Source: Lachnospiraceae bacterium (GTDB taxonomy: Bacteria; Bacillota; Clostridia; Lachnospirales; Lachnospiraceae). From it: DNA of 64,000 nucleotides. The notes under the pieces are model-generated. The model was not told where the DNA came from, made no database searches, and saw only the letters and a program-made list of their open reading frames with translations. The stretch lies in NCBI GenBank assembly GCA_028693165.1, contig JAQUVX010000008.1, positions 62,001 to 126,000 of the forward strand, written 5' to 3'. Below, piece after piece: positions 44,152 to 52,945 of this stretch (position 1 is its first letter; each line of letters begins with the position of its first letter). A program made the translations under genes and the position numbers.

Positions 44152-44466
44152 TTAAATACGATTCTCGATGGCGTCCACGTAATCGTCTTCCTCGTGATTG
44201 CCTGCGAGCTTCTCCACAACCTCACCATTATCGAAAATAACGACCTGGGGCACGCCCTTCATCATCATCTTCTCAAACAGTGCCGCTTCCTCTTCCACGT
44301 CTACCTCATAGAACGGAAGTTTCCCCTTGTAATCTTCTTCCAGATCTTCCAGTACCGCGTGAACCCCCTGACAGACATGACAGCTTTTTCTGGAGAAAAT
44401 GACCAGACAAGTCTCGCCGTCATTCTCTACATATTCGTCAAATGCACGCGAATTTAATTTCTTCAT
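44152..44466 (-). CDS. Thioredoxin-family protein with CHVC active site
   Basis: A 104-aa single-domain thioredoxin fold. The redox pair is Cys29-His-Val-Cys32 in a FSRKSCHVCQGV context, where classical thioredoxins have WCGPC. A cis-Pro is in MMKGVPQVVIFDNGEVV, usual for the fold. Length and lack of signal peptide place it in the cytoplasm. Operon with the sulfotransferase, and head-to-head with a thioredoxin-reductase-like gene on the other strand, suggests a dedicated redox pair; that is inference. The unusual active-site dipeptide implies a redox potential different from standard TrxA. Confidence 0.85.
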   Translation of the reverse strand: MKKLNSRAFDEYVENDGETCLVIFSRKSCHVCQGVHAVLEDLEEDYKGKLPFYEVDVEEEAALFEKMMMKGVPQVVIFDNGEVVEKLAGNHEEDDYVDAIENRI

Positions 44467-44502
44467 GTTGCGCTTCCTCCTGCATCTCCTGTATTTGTTA
44501 AT

Positions 44503-44531
44503 AGTATAACAGCTTCCGAAAGGACAAACAA
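44503..44531 (-). promoter_or_regulatory. Promoter of the thioredoxin-sulfotransferase operon
   Basis: TTGTTT, 17-nt spacer, TATACT on the minus strand, about 37 nt before the thioredoxin start codon. The opposite gene, TrxR-like, reads away on the plus strand from the same ~146-nt intergenic region; I see no clear promoter box for it. Confidence 0.65.
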
Positions 44532-44612
44532 TAGCACAGGCTATGGTAAAAATAAAAAATTATGCTAAAATAAAAGATAGAAGTCAGAAAACAATCGAAT
44601 GGAGGAACGATT

Positions 44613-45776
44613 ATGGATACAATGTATGATTTGATTATCATCGGTGCGGGTCCTGCAGGACTGGCTGCCGGTATTTATGGAGGACGTGCACACCTCAATA
44701 CACTGATTCTGGAAAAGAGTACCGTCGGCGGCCGCGCCTACACGACCCGCGAGATCGTCAATTATCCGGGCATCCCGACCACATCCGGCCCGGATCTGAC
44801 CGAGAAGATGGCGGAACATGCCAAAAACTTCGGCGTGGAGATCCGGCGCGAACCGGTCAAGGGCATGGACGTGACGGGTGATGTCAAGCTCGTCAACACA
44901 AGAAAGCACCAGTACGGAGCAAAGGCTGTCATCCTGGCAACCGGCACCAGCGCCCGGATCCTGGGCATTCCCGGAGAAAAAGAGCTGACCGGACAGGGCG
45001 TCGCCTACTGTGCCACCTGTGATGCGGAATTTTTCCAGGATCAGCATGTCGTTGTCGTGGGAAGCGGCGATCAGGCCATCGAGGAGGGCATGTTTATCAC
45101 CCGCTTTGCCAGCCGCGTGACCGTAGTGGTTCTGCACGATGAGGGCATCCTTGACTGCAACAAGCAGGCTGCCGAGAAGGCACTGCATCACCCGAAGATG
45201 GATTTTGTCTGGAACAGTGTTCTGACGGAGGTCTGCGGGGAGGAACAGGTCACCGGCGTCAAAATCAAAAATATCAAGACAGATGCAGTCACGGACTTTG
45301 CCTGCGACGGTGTGTTCTTCTTCGTCGGCATGATCCCGGAGACCAAATGGCTGCCTGATGAGCTTGCCAAAGACTCCCGCGGCTGGATGCACGTCAGCGA
45401 GCGGATGGAGACTAATGTGCCGGGCATCTATGCCGTCGGCGATGTCCGCGACAAATATCTGCGTCAGGTATCCACCGCGATCTCGGACGGTGCCATCGCC
45501 GCCACGGCCGCAGAGCGCTACATTGAAGATATGAACGATCTGCGCGAGCAGGTCTTAGAGAGCAAAGAGCCCGTGATCCTCGGTTTCTGGAGTCCGGAAT
45601 ATCAGAGCGGCTTAGATGCCATCTCTGCGATCGACTCTCCTTACCGGGTCATCGAGATCGACGTTTCCCGCAAGAATGTCTGGGCAAACCGTTATCAGAT
45701 CACGTTAAACGAAGAGCAGCCCGCCGCAGCTCTGTTGATTGTCGATGGCGAGGTCAGCCAGAAGCTTTCCCTTTAA
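44613..45776 (+). CDS. Thioredoxin-reductase-like flavoprotein with degenerate thioredoxin tail
   Basis: A 387-aa FAD protein. The FAD motif is GAGPAGLAAGIYGGR at residues 11-25, the redox pair Cys133-Ala-Thr-Cys136 is in CATCDAEF, and GIYAVGDVRD closes the FAD site near 271-280. The nucleotide domain has GSGDQA at 150-155, but the NADPH-specific HRRxxxR of classical TrxB is replaced by VVLHDEGILD. After residue ~315 a tail of ~70 aa is thioredoxin-like by spacing (FWSPEYQSG at 325-333) yet lacks both Cys of the CXXC. So the tail is probably structural or docking. AGGAGG-like GGAGG lies 8 nt before ATG. It is divergent from the CHVC thioredoxin. Electron donor could be NADH or ferredoxin; not determinable here. 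Confidence 0.85.
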   Translation: MDTMYDLIIIGAGPAGLAAGIYGGRAHLNTLILEKSTVGGRAYTTREIVNYPGIPTTSGPDLTEKMAEHAKNFGVEIRREPVKGMDVTGDVKLVNTRKHQYGAKAVILATGTSARILGIPGEKELTGQGVAYCATCDAEFFQDQHVVVVGSGDQAIEEGMFITRFASRVTVVVLHDEGILDCNKQAAEKALHHPKMDFVWNSVLTEVCGEEQVTGVKIKNIKTDAVTDFACDGVFFFVGMIPETKWLPDELAKDSRGWMHVSERMETNVPGIYAVGDVRDKYLRQVSTAISDGAIAATAAERYIEDMNDLREQVLESKEPVILGFWSPEYQSGLDAISAIDSPYRVIEIDVSRKNVWANRYQITLNEEQPAAALLIVDGEVSQKLSL

Positions 45777-45787
45777 ACATGAATTTG

Positions 45788-45837
45788 ATCATCAAAAAAG
45801 AGCCTTCACAAAAATGTGAAAGCTCTTTTTTTGATGA
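45788..45837. terminator. Bidirectional terminator between TrxR-like gene and rpmF
   Basis: ATCATCAAAAAAGAGC pairs with GCTCTTTTTTTGATGAT, enclosing a CTTCACA/TGTGAAA hairpin. A- and T-runs on each side let it terminate both converging genes. Confidence 0.92.
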
Positions 45838-45852
45838 TTTCTAAATTTGCAA

Positions 45853-46035
45853 TTAGTCCTCAACGCTAACGATTTCTTTCTTGTTGTAAGAACCGCAAGC
45901 TTTGCAGACTCTGTGAGGCATCATAAGTGCGCCGCACTTGCTGCATTTTACTAAGTTCATAGCGCTCATTTTCCAGTTAGCTCTACGCTTATCTCTTCTT
46001 CCTTTGGAAGACTTATTCTTTGGGCAGATAGACAT
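45853..46035 (-). CDS. rpmF: 50S ribosomal protein L32
   Basis: A 60-aa ribosomal protein. It starts MSICPKNKSSKGRRDKRRANW and carries a four-Cys zinc ribbon, VKCSKCGALMMPHRVCKACGSY, so it is the zinc-binding form. It starts 3 nt after the DUF177 stop codon, the classical pair. plsX is often the next gene in other Firmicutes, whereas here the sulfotransferase block intervenes. Confidence 0.97.
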   Translation of the reverse strand: MSICPKNKSSKGRRDKRRANWKMSAMNLVKCSKCGALMMPHRVCKACGSYNKKEIVSVED

Positions 46036-46038
46036 GGT

Positions 46039-46566
46039 TTACACCTCCTTAAACTTTTGAAATATATCCTGGATTGCTGACATTCTTGGGTCTGGCGAAC
46101 TTGTATCACAAGAACATTTTGTGTGATTTAAATTCGCACCACATCTATTGCAAATGCCTTTACAGTCTTCCCTGCACAATACGCGGATTGGCAGATTCAA
46201 CAACAGTTCGTTGCTGAGCAACCGGTCTACATCCAGATTATAGCCGCTTACATAGGGCTGTTCATCGAGTTCCTGCACGTGGTCTGCCTCTGTCTTGCTC
46301 ATATCCAGTTCTTCATCCAGTTCAAGCTTGAACGGACAATCAACCGGCTCTAAGCACCGGGCACATGGAATCTGCAAAGTAAGCTCTGCGTTTCCCTGTA
46401 CCAGCAGCTTGCGGTCTCCGAGATTTCGGATACGAAGCTTCACAGGTAGTTTGGACACGACCGGATAATCTTCTTCTTTTGTATGAAGGGCTTCCATATC
46501 AATGTCACACGTGTAAGTGTTCTCTTTTCCATTGCTGGAAAACAGCTCTGTTAAATTAATTAGCAT
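46039..46566 (-). CDS. yceD: YceD / DUF177 family protein
   Basis: A 175-aa protein usually encoded upstream of rpmF and linked in other organisms to 23S rRNA accumulation. Family features: a beta-rich first half (LTLQIPCARCLEPVDCPFKLELDEEL) with two Cys, an acidic middle, and Cys-rich end CREDCKGICNRCGANLNHTKCSCDT, suggesting metal binding. The final stretch AIQDIFQKFKE is a common ending. It is transcribed from a consensus promoter at 46593-46621 together with rpmF. Confidence 0.92.
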   Translation of the reverse strand: MLINLTELFSSNGKENTYTCDIDMEALHTKEEDYPVVSKLPVKLRIRNLGDRKLLVQGNAELTLQIPCARCLEPVDCPFKLELDEELDMSKTEADHVQELDEQPYVSGYNLDVDRLLSNELLLNLPIRVLCREDCKGICNRCGANLNHTKCSCDTSSPDPRMSAIQDIFQKFKEV

Positions 46567-46592
46567 ATTAATCTCCTAATACGCACCTATAG

Positions 46593-46621
46593 TATTATAC
46601 ATAGACGGATTTATTTTGTCA
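46593..46621 (-). promoter_or_regulatory. Consensus promoter of DUF177-rpmF
   Basis: TTGACA, 17-nt spacer, TATAAT on the minus strand, about 27 nt before the DUF177 start codon. It begins 10 nt after the ackA stop codon, with no terminator between, so ackA transcripts may read into rpmF. Confidence 0.85.
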
Positions 46622-46630
46622 ACACCTTTT

Positions 46631-47827
46631 TTACTGGATTAATGCTTTGGTCTCTCTTGCGATCGCCAGCTCTTCGTTGGTCGGAATCAGCATTACCTTC
46701 ACTTTGGAATCTGCTGCGGAGATGACTCTCTCTTTTCCTCTTACGTTGTTTGCCTCATCATCGATCTTGACGCCGAGATAGCCCAAATATTCGCAGATTG
46801 CTTTTCTGCCTGCAACATCATTCTCACCAACACCTGCGGTAAATGCGATCGCATCCACGCCGTTCATCGCTGCGGTGTAAGCGCCGATGTATTTGGCTAC
46901 ACGGTAGATGAATGCATCCATTGCAACTGCTGCCAGATGATTGCCCTCTTTCTTCGCGTTCTCGATGTCACGGAAATCGCTGGAGATGCCGCCGCTCATG
47001 CCGAGCACACCGGATTTCTTGTTGAGGATATTCAGCACTTCGTTGACATCTTTGCCCTCTTTGTTGCAGATGAACTGAACAACTGCCGGATCGATGTCGC
47101 CGCTTCTGGTACCCATGATCAGACCCTCAAGAGGGGTCAGGCCCATGGAGGTATCCACGCACTTGCCGCCGATGGAAGCCGATACGCTTGCGCCGTTGCC
47201 CAGATGACATACGATCACTTTTGCCTTCTCCGGGTCAAGACCGCCGAACTTGATCGCCTCGCCGGATACGAACATATGGCTGGTTCCGTGGAAGCCGTAT
47301 CTGCGAATGCTGTATTTCTCATAATACTCATACGGAATCGCATACAGATATGCCTTCTCCGGCATCTTCATGCCGAATCCCGTATCCCATACCGCGACAT
47401 TGGCTTTGCCAGGCATCGCTTTCTCACAGGCCTCGATACCCATCAGGTTTGCCGGGTTGTGCAGAGGTCCCAGATCAAAGCACTCTTTGATGACGCGCTT
47501 CACGTCCTCATTGACGATGATGGAATCGCTGTAAACGGTACCTGCGTGCAGAACGCGGTGTCCGATTGCGGTAATCTCATCGGTGCTGGTGATCACGCCG
47601 TGGTCTTTGTCCTGCAGCGCGTCCATAACCATCTGAATGGCAGTGGTATGATCCGGCATCGGATTCTCCACTACATATTTGTCCTGGTCGGCCGGCTCAT
47701 GGGTCAGCTTGGATCCCTCGATACCGATTCTCTCACACAATCCTTTTGCGATAACACTCTCGCCTGCCATATCAATCAGCTGATACTTCAGGGAAGAACT
47801 TCCGCAGTTGATTACTAAAATCTTCAT
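46631..47827 (-). CDS. ackA: Acetate kinase
   Basis: A 398-aa enzyme that turns acetyl phosphate and ADP into acetate and ATP. N-terminal ILVINCGSSSLKYQLIDM is typical; RYGFHGTSHMFVSG, CHLGNGASVSASIGGKCVDTSMGLTPLEGLIMGTRSGDIDPA in pieces, and TAGVGEND near the end are ASKHA-fold signatures. Length is normal. It follows pta by 60 nt in one transcript, completing the phosphotransacetylase-acetate kinase route of fermentative ATP formation. Confidence 0.96.
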   Translation of the reverse strand: MKILVINCGSSSLKYQLIDMAGESVIAKGLCERIGIEGSKLTHEPADQDKYVVENPMPDHTTAIQMVMDALQDKDHGVITSTDEITAIGHRVLHAGTVYSDSIIVNEDVKRVIKECFDLGPLHNPANLMGIEACEKAMPGKANVAVWDTGFGMKMPEKAYLYAIPYEYYEKYSIRRYGFHGTSHMFVSGEAIKFGGLDPEKAKVIVCHLGNGASVSASIGGKCVDTSMGLTPLEGLIMGTRSGDIDPAVVQFICNKEGKDVNEVLNILNKKSGVLGMSGGISSDFRDIENAKKEGNHLAAVAMDAFIYRVAKYIGAYTAAMNGVDAIAFTAGVGENDVAGRKAICEYLGYLGVKIDDEANNVRGKERVISAADSKVKVMLIPTNEELAIARETKALIQ

Positions 47828-47887
47828 AAATGTAATTCTCCTGTTCTCTCTTTTATCATATCCTGTTTTTCAGGATTCATTCGATCA

Positions 47888-48883
47888 TTAATTCATCTGT
47901 GCCTGTACTGCCGTGATTGCTACAACACCAACGATATCCTCTGCATAACAGCCTCTGGACAGATCGTTAACCGGCTTTGCAATTCCCTGGCACATCGGGC
48001 CGTAGGCTTCTGCCTTTGCCAGTCTCTGTACCAGCTTGTAGCCGATATTTCCTGCATCCAGATCCGGGAATACCAGTACGTTGGCATGTCCTGCAACCTT
48101 GCTGTTCGGAGCCTTGGAAGCGCCGATCTCAGGAACGATTGCTGCGTCTAACTGTAATTCGCCGTCCAGAGCCAGTTCCGGAGCCATCTCTTTTGCGATG
48201 CGGGTTGCTTCTACCACCTTGGTTACATCGTCATGCTTTGCACTTCCCATGGAAGAATGGGACAGCATGGCTACCTTCGGCTCTTTGCCTACCAGCATCT
48301 TGAAGCTGTCCGCAGAACTTACAGCGATCGCTGCCAGCTCTTCCGGATTCGGGTTCTGGTTCAGACCGCAGTCCGCGAATACGAAGGTGCCGTTCTCGCC
48401 AAACTCGCAGTTCGGAACTTCCATCAGGAAGAATGCGGAAACCAGCTTGGTGCCCGGTTTGGTCTTGATGATCTGCAGGCATGGACGCAGGGTATTTGCG
48501 GTAGAATGGCAAGCACCGGATACCATACCGTCGGCATCGCCGTTCTTGATCATCAGGCAGCCATAGTATGCGTAATCTTTCAGCATGGTTGCTCTTGCAT
48601 CCTCAGGAGTCAGACCTTTGGATTTTCTCAGTTCTACGAACAGGTTCACGTACTCTTCGGTCTTCTCATAGGTAAACGGGTTGATGACAGTCGCTCCGGA
48701 AATATCCAGTCCTTCGCTGTTTGCCGCTACTTCCTCTGGTGTTCCGATGATGATCAGGTTCGCTAATCCCTCTTTCAAAATCTGCTCTGCTGCTACGAAC
48801 GTTCTCCGATCCATAGACTCCGGAAGAATAATCGTTTTTTTGTCTGCTTTCGCTTTTGCTTTAATTACATCAATAAATGCCAT
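47888..48883 (-). CDS. pta: Phosphate acetyltransferase
   Basis: A 331-aa short-form enzyme making acetyl phosphate from acetyl-CoA. It begins MAFIDVIKAKAKADKKTIILPES and contains MLKDYAYYGCLMIKNGDADGMVSGA, ALNMLSHSSMGSAKHDD-type blocks and PNVLVFPDLDAGNIGYKLVQRL-like NVLVFPDLDAGNIGYKL. No N-terminal regulatory domain, so it is the ~330-aa class. ATG 48883 with AAGGGG about 11 nt upstream is chosen. The promoter at 48922-48950 starts the pta-ackA operon. Confidence 0.95.
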   Translation of the reverse strand: MAFIDVIKAKAKADKKTIILPESMDRRTFVAAEQILKEGLANLIIIGTPEEVAANSEGLDISGATVINPFTYEKTEEYVNLFVELRKSKGLTPEDARATMLKDYAYYGCLMIKNGDADGMVSGACHSTANTLRPCLQIIKTKPGTKLVSAFFLMEVPNCEFGENGTFVFADCGLNQNPNPEELAAIAVSSADSFKMLVGKEPKVAMLSHSSMGSAKHDDVTKVVEATRIAKEMAPELALDGELQLDAAIVPEIGASKAPNSKVAGHANVLVFPDLDAGNIGYKLVQRLAKAEAYGPMCQGIAKPVNDLSRGCYAEDIVGVVAITAVQAQMN

Positions 48884-48921
48884 GGCGCAACATACCCCTT
48901 TCATTTTTTACATTTGTTCTC

Positions 48922-48950
48922 ATTATATACCATTTGTTTTTTGTATACAA
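48922..48950 (-). promoter_or_regulatory. Promoter of pta-ackA, with palindrome over the -35
   Basis: TTGTAT, 17-nt spacer, TATAAT on the minus strand, about 39 nt before pta. The palindrome TTGTATACAA (48941-48950) covers the -35 box and may bind a regulator. I do not see a catabolite-repression (cre) site. Confidence 0.75.
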
Positions 48951-49036
48951 GACATTTTCAGCCAAAAAAATGTTTTTTTTGACGCACAAAATGTCATATA
49001 CTTCTATTCTAACATTGGCTTCGGGAAAATACAATC

Positions 49037-49065
49037 TTTACCTTTTGTTAAAAAAAAGATATACT
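49037..49065 (+). promoter_or_regulatory. Promoter of tmcAL
   Basis: TTTACC, 17-nt spacer, TATACT on the plus strand, about 36 nt before the chosen ATG of tmcAL; divergent from pta. Confidence 0.5.
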
Positions 49066-49100
49066 GGCTGTAATGAATTTTGAGAGGAGCTTTTCCATCC

Positions 49101-50357
49101 ATGAAGACCGTCGGCATCATCGCAGAATACAACCCGTTTCATTTTGGTCACCGGTATCAGCTTCAGTGCGTGCGGCAAAAGCTGCACGCTGATTATATTG
49201 TGATTGCCATGAGCGGAGACTTCGTACAGCGCGGAGAGCCGGCGCTGTATGACAAATACACGCGCGCCCGCATGGCCCTTTTAGCCGGTGCCGATCTGGT
49301 GCTGGAGCTGCCTTCCTGCTTTGCCGTCAGCAGCGCCGAGGATTTTGCCTCCTGCGGCGTTGCCCTGCTCGACCGTCTTGGGGTCGTGGATACGCTCTGC
49401 TTTGGAAGTGAGCTTGGAAAACTCGATGCCCTGCGACAGGCTGCCGATGTCCTGGTACAGGAAAATGCCGTCTTTTCTGGGCGGATGCAGGAGCTTTTGC
49501 GGCAGGGGAACTCTTATCCCAGGGCACGGAGCATGGCGCTTTCTGCTCTGTTTTCTGCCTGCGCGGCAAATTCTGCATCTGCCGGCCCGGCCGACTGGGA
49601 GTCGCTTCTCGCCTCCCCGAACAATATTCTCGGCATCGAATATTTAAAGGCGATCCAAAAGCGCCGCAGCTCCATGGAACCAGTGACGATCTCGCGCAAA
49701 GGCCAGGCTTATCAGGAAAACACGCTGCCCGAAGCCAGTCTGTACGCCTCTGCCTCCGCCATCCGCGCGGCACTTAGCGCCGGACAGTTTGAACAGGCCC
49801 TTTCGCAGATGCCGTTTCCGGAGGTGACAGACCAGCCGGTACCGGCCCTGTTTCCCGCCGACTTCTCGGCTCTGCTGAATATGAAGCTGCTGGAGCTTCG
49901 CAAAAGCGGTGCTGATCTGACCCGTTTCGCCGATGTTTCCCCTGAGCTGGCCGACCGCATCCGCGGTCAGGTGCTGGATTTTGCTTCGTTTCCAGAGCGC
50001 ATCGCTACCCTAAAGACCCGGCAGTACACCTACACCCGCATCAGCCGCGCGCTGCTTCATATCCTGCTGGACGTAACCGATGCGCAGATTGCCCTTGGGC
50101 GAACGCTCGATTACGCTCCCTACGCCCGCGTGCTGGGATTTCGCAAGGAGGCGGCACCGCTGCTTCGGGAGATCAAGCTGCACGGCGGGATTCCGCTGAT
50201 CACTAAGACCGCAGATGCACAGCCGCTCTTGTCCCCGGAGGCGTTCACGCTCTTGGAACAGGACTTTTTCTGTTCTCATCTGTATCAGTCCATACAGCAG
50301 CAAAAAGGGGGCTGTCGCCCCCTCAATGAATACACCCATTCTTTAGTTCTTCTCTGA
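49101..50357 (+). CDS. tmcAL: tRNA(Met) cytidine acetate ligase-type nucleotidyltransferase
   Basis: A 418-aa protein of the YlbM/TmcAL family. The N-terminal GIIAEYNPFHFGHRYQL contains the HXGH nucleotidyltransferase motif (HFGH). MSGDFVQRGEPALYDKYTRARMAL is the family's second block. In known members it activates acetate with ATP to modify the wobble C34 of elongator tRNA-Met (ac4C). Its position beside ackA and pta, the acetate-producing genes, is suggestive but not proof. ATG 49101 is preferred, since GAGGAG lies 12 nt upstream; a TTG at 49080 overlaps that site. It converges with the methyltransferase gene, sharing about 15 nt of sequence at the 3' ends. Confidence 0.88.
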   Translation: MKTVGIIAEYNPFHFGHRYQLQCVRQKLHADYIVIAMSGDFVQRGEPALYDKYTRARMALLAGADLVLELPSCFAVSSAEDFASCGVALLDRLGVVDTLCFGSELGKLDALRQAADVLVQENAVFSGRMQELLRQGNSYPRARSMALSALFSACAANSASAGPADWESLLASPNNILGIEYLKAIQKRRSSMEPVTISRKGQAYQENTLPEASLYASASAIRAALSAGQFEQALSQMPFPEVTDQPVPALFPADFSALLNMKLLELRKSGADLTRFADVSPELADRIRGQVLDFASFPERIATLKTRQYTYTRISRALLHILLDVTDAQIALGRTLDYAPYARVLGFRKEAAPLLREIKLHGGIPLITKTADAQPLLSPEAFTLLEQDFFCSHLYQSIQQQKGGCRPLNEYTHSLVLL

Positions 50358-51539
50358 CAGCCGATCTTCCAGCAGTCGATACAGGGTCGGCTGAATCTGC
50401 AAAAACTCCAGAATCTTGCGGATCTCTGCCTGATTGTCCTTTTTCCTACCCTCCAAAACTGCGCGGATCAGGATATTCTTCGGTGTGTGCTCCATATCGA
50501 TGAATTCCAGAATCTGCGTTCGGTAGCCCTGCGCCTCCAAAAGCTCCGCGCGCAGCGCATCGGTATAGAGTGCCGCCATGCGCTCCTTGATCAGTCCATA
50601 CTGAAAGACCGGTTTCAGCAGATCATTTTCCATCTGCCGATTCAGCTCATGCTGGCAGCAGGGAACGGACAAAATGACCTTCGCACCCCAGCGCACCGCC
50701 TTATCCAGCGCATAGTCTGTGGCGGTATCACAGGCATGCAGTGTCACCACCATATCCACATGGTCCACGCCCTCATAGGAGGCGATATCACCATGGTAGA
50801 ATTTCAGTTTATCATAGCCGTACTGCTCCGCCAGGCGGTTGCAGTGGGCGATGACCTCTTTCTTTAAATCCAGACCGATGATCCGAATCGGATATCCCTT
50901 TAACACATGCAGATAATAATACATGGCAAAGGTCAGATAGGATTTGCCGCAGCCAAAATCGATGATCGTCGTCTCACGACTCTTATCCAGCCTTGGCAGA
51001 ATGTCCTCGATGAATTCCAGAAAGCGGTTGATCTGCCGGAATTTGTCGTAGCGGGTCCGGACGATCCTGCCCTCCGCCGTCATGACGCCAAGCTCCACCA
51101 GAAACGGAACCGGAGTTCCCTCCTCCAGAACATAGCGTTTGCTGCGGTTGTGCTGCAATTTTTCCAAACGCTCATCGGGCGCAGGCATCGTGTCCGGCTC
51201 TGCCGCCATCATCTTCCGCTTCGTCTTCACCGTCATCGTGCCCTTTTTGCCGACCAGCACTGTGGCGTTGCCAAGCTCGGACAACAGCTCGCCCTGCCGA
51301 AACCGGGTTTGCAGCAGCGCTTCCACATAGTCCTTCACTTCTTCCTGCGTGAAATTCTTATGAAACGCCTGGCTGCCCGCCAGCTCCTCCGCCTGATACA
51401 TCAGACTGTTCTTCAGCAGCAGCGGACGAATCCGAACCTTCTGCACGCCCTCCTTCTCGGACGGGTTGCTCAGGATCATCTGATTCAGTTGTTGATTGAT
51501 AAACGCGTCCAGCATGGAACGCAAGGTTTCTTTTCCCAT
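50343..51539 (-). CDS. SAM-dependent methyltransferase-like protein (Methyltransf_32 type)
   Basis: A 398-aa protein. The SAM motif is IIDFGCGKSYLTFAMYYYL (about residues 193-212), followed by IGLDLKKEVIAHCNRLAEQY, and VVTLHACDTATDYALDKAV. The motif SVPCCQHELNRQM after it is characteristic of this family, also seen in METTL25/GSTCD-type eukaryotic proteins. The N-terminal ~170 residues form an uncharacterised domain. The substrate, probably a nucleic acid or protein, is unknown. The last gene of the long polA-to-methyltransferase operon; overlaps tmcAL tail-to-tail. Confidence 0.75.
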   Translation of the reverse strand: MGKETLRSMLDAFINQQLNQMILSNPSEKEGVQKVRIRPLLLKNSLMYQAEELAGSQAFHKNFTQEEVKDYVEALLQTRFRQGELLSELGNATVLVGKKGTMTVKTKRKMMAAEPDTMPAPDERLEKLQHNRSKRYVLEEGTPVPFLVELGVMTAEGRIVRTRYDKFRQINRFLEFIEDILPRLDKSRETTIIDFGCGKSYLTFAMYYYLHVLKGYPIRIIGLDLKKEVIAHCNRLAEQYGYDKLKFYHGDIASYEGVDHVDMVVTLHACDTATDYALDKAVRWGAKVILSVPCCQHELNRQMENDLLKPVFQYGLIKERMAALYTDALRAELLEAQGYRTQILEFIDMEHTPKNILIRAVLEGRKKDNQAEIRKILEFLQIQPTLYRLLEDRLSEKN

Positions 51540-51544
51540 GGCTG

Positions 51545-52909
51545 TTAGTTCTTGAAGCTGTGGATCGGTGCCGGGATACGGCCGCCGCGGGTCACAAATT
51601 TCTCACAGGAGTACGGATTGACCGGCATAACCGGGGCATAGCCCAAAAGGCCGCCAAATTCCACCGTGTCGCCCAGACCTTTTCCGATTACCGGAATCAG
51701 GCGAACCGCGGTGGTCTTCTGGTTGATCATACCGATCGCCGCCTCGTCTGCAATGATACCGGAAATGGTGGTCGCCGGGGTATCTCCCGGAATGGCGATC
51801 ATGTCCAGGCCTACGGAGCAGACACAGGTCATCGCTTCCAGCTTTTCCAGTGTCAGAGCGCCCAGGGAAACTGCGTCGATCATACCCTGATCCTCGCTGA
51901 CCGGGATAAATGCGCCGCTTAAGCCGCCCACGTAAGAGGATGCCATCACGCCGCCCTTCTTGACCTGATCGTTCAGCATGGCAAGTGCCGCGGTGGTGCC
52001 AGGTGCACCCACGCGCTCCAGACCGATCTCCTCCAGAATCTCCGCCACACTGTCACCCACTGCCGGGGTCGGAGCCAGGGACAGATCGATGATGCCGAAC
52101 GGAATGCCCAGACGCTTTGAAGCCTCCTGTGCAACCAGCTGGCCTACACGGGTAATCTTAAATGCGGTCTTTTTGATGGTCTCGCACAGCACCTCAAAGT
52201 TCTCCCCGCGTGCCTTCTCCAGAGCCACCTTTACAACACCAGGTCCGCTGACACCGACATTGATGATCGCATCCGCCTCGGTCACGCCGTGGAATGCGCC
52301 TGCCATGAAGGGATTGTCATCCGGTGCGTTGCAGAATACCACCAGCTTCGCACAGCCGAGGGAGTCATCCTCCTTCGTTGCCTCTGCGGTCGCCAGGACG
52401 ATCTCGCCCATCAGCTTTACGGCATCCATATTAAGACCCGTCTTGGTGGAACCTACGTTGATGGAGCTGCACACGCGCTCCGTCACCGCCAGTGCCTGCG
52501 GGATCGAACGAATCAGATTTTCTTCTGCCGGAGTCATGCCCTTGCTGACCAGTGCGGAATAGCCGCCGATAAAGTTGACGCCAACTTCCTTGGCCGCGCG
52601 GTCCATGGTCTGCGCGATGGTCACGAAATCCTCCGGGGATTTACAGGCGCAGCCGCCCACCAGCGCGATCGGCGTCACGGAGATGCGCTTGTTCACGATC
52701 GGCACACCGAAATCTCTGGCAATCTCTTCGCCGGTCGATACCAGATCCTTCGCATAGGTCGTGATCTTCTTGTAGATCTTATCATTCACTGCCGTCAGGT
52801 CACTGTCACAGCAGTCCAACAGGCTGATGCCCATGGTAATGGTACGCACATCCAGTTTCTCGTGCTCAATCATGTTGTTGGTCTCAATTACTTCAAACAT
52901 ATTTAACAT
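51545..52909 (-). CDS. PFL-like UPF0210 (DUF711) family protein
   Basis: A 454-aa protein. It reads [24 protein letters not shown] at the N-terminus and holds [34 protein letters not shown] [47 protein letters not shown] and [16 protein letters not shown]. These are family marks of UPF0210, structurally related to pyruvate formate-lyase-like barrels but without a proven reaction. It is downstream of the ACT-domain protein by 36 nt. The pair ACT/UPF0237-UPF0210 is commonly linked, which suggests a joint role, possibly regulation by a small ligand; that is inference. Confidence 0.85.
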   Translation of the reverse strand: MLNMFEVIETNNMIEHEKLDVRTITMGISLLDCCDSDLTAVNDKIYKKITTYAKDLVSTGEEIARDFGVPIVNKRISVTPIALVGGCACKSPEDFVTIAQTMDRAAKEVGVNFIGGYSALVSKGMTPAEENLIRSIPQALAVTERVCSSINVGSTKTGLNMDAVKLMGEIVLATAEATKEDDSLGCAKLVVFCNAPDDNPFMAGAFHGVTEADAIINVGVSGPGVVKVALEKARGENFEVLCETIKKTAFKITRVGQLVAQEASKRLGIPFGIIDLSLAPTPAVGDSVAEILEEIGLERVGAPGTTAALAMLNDQVKKGGVMASSYVGGLSGAFIPVSEDQGMIDAVSLGALTLEKLEAMTCVCSVGLDMIAIPGDTPATTISGIIADEAAIGMINQKTTAVRLIPVIGKGLGDTVEFGGLLGYAPVMPVNPYSCEKFVTRGGRIPAPIHSFKN

Positions 52910-52945
52910 CTTACGGTTCCACCTTTTCCTGTTGTAATAGATTCC

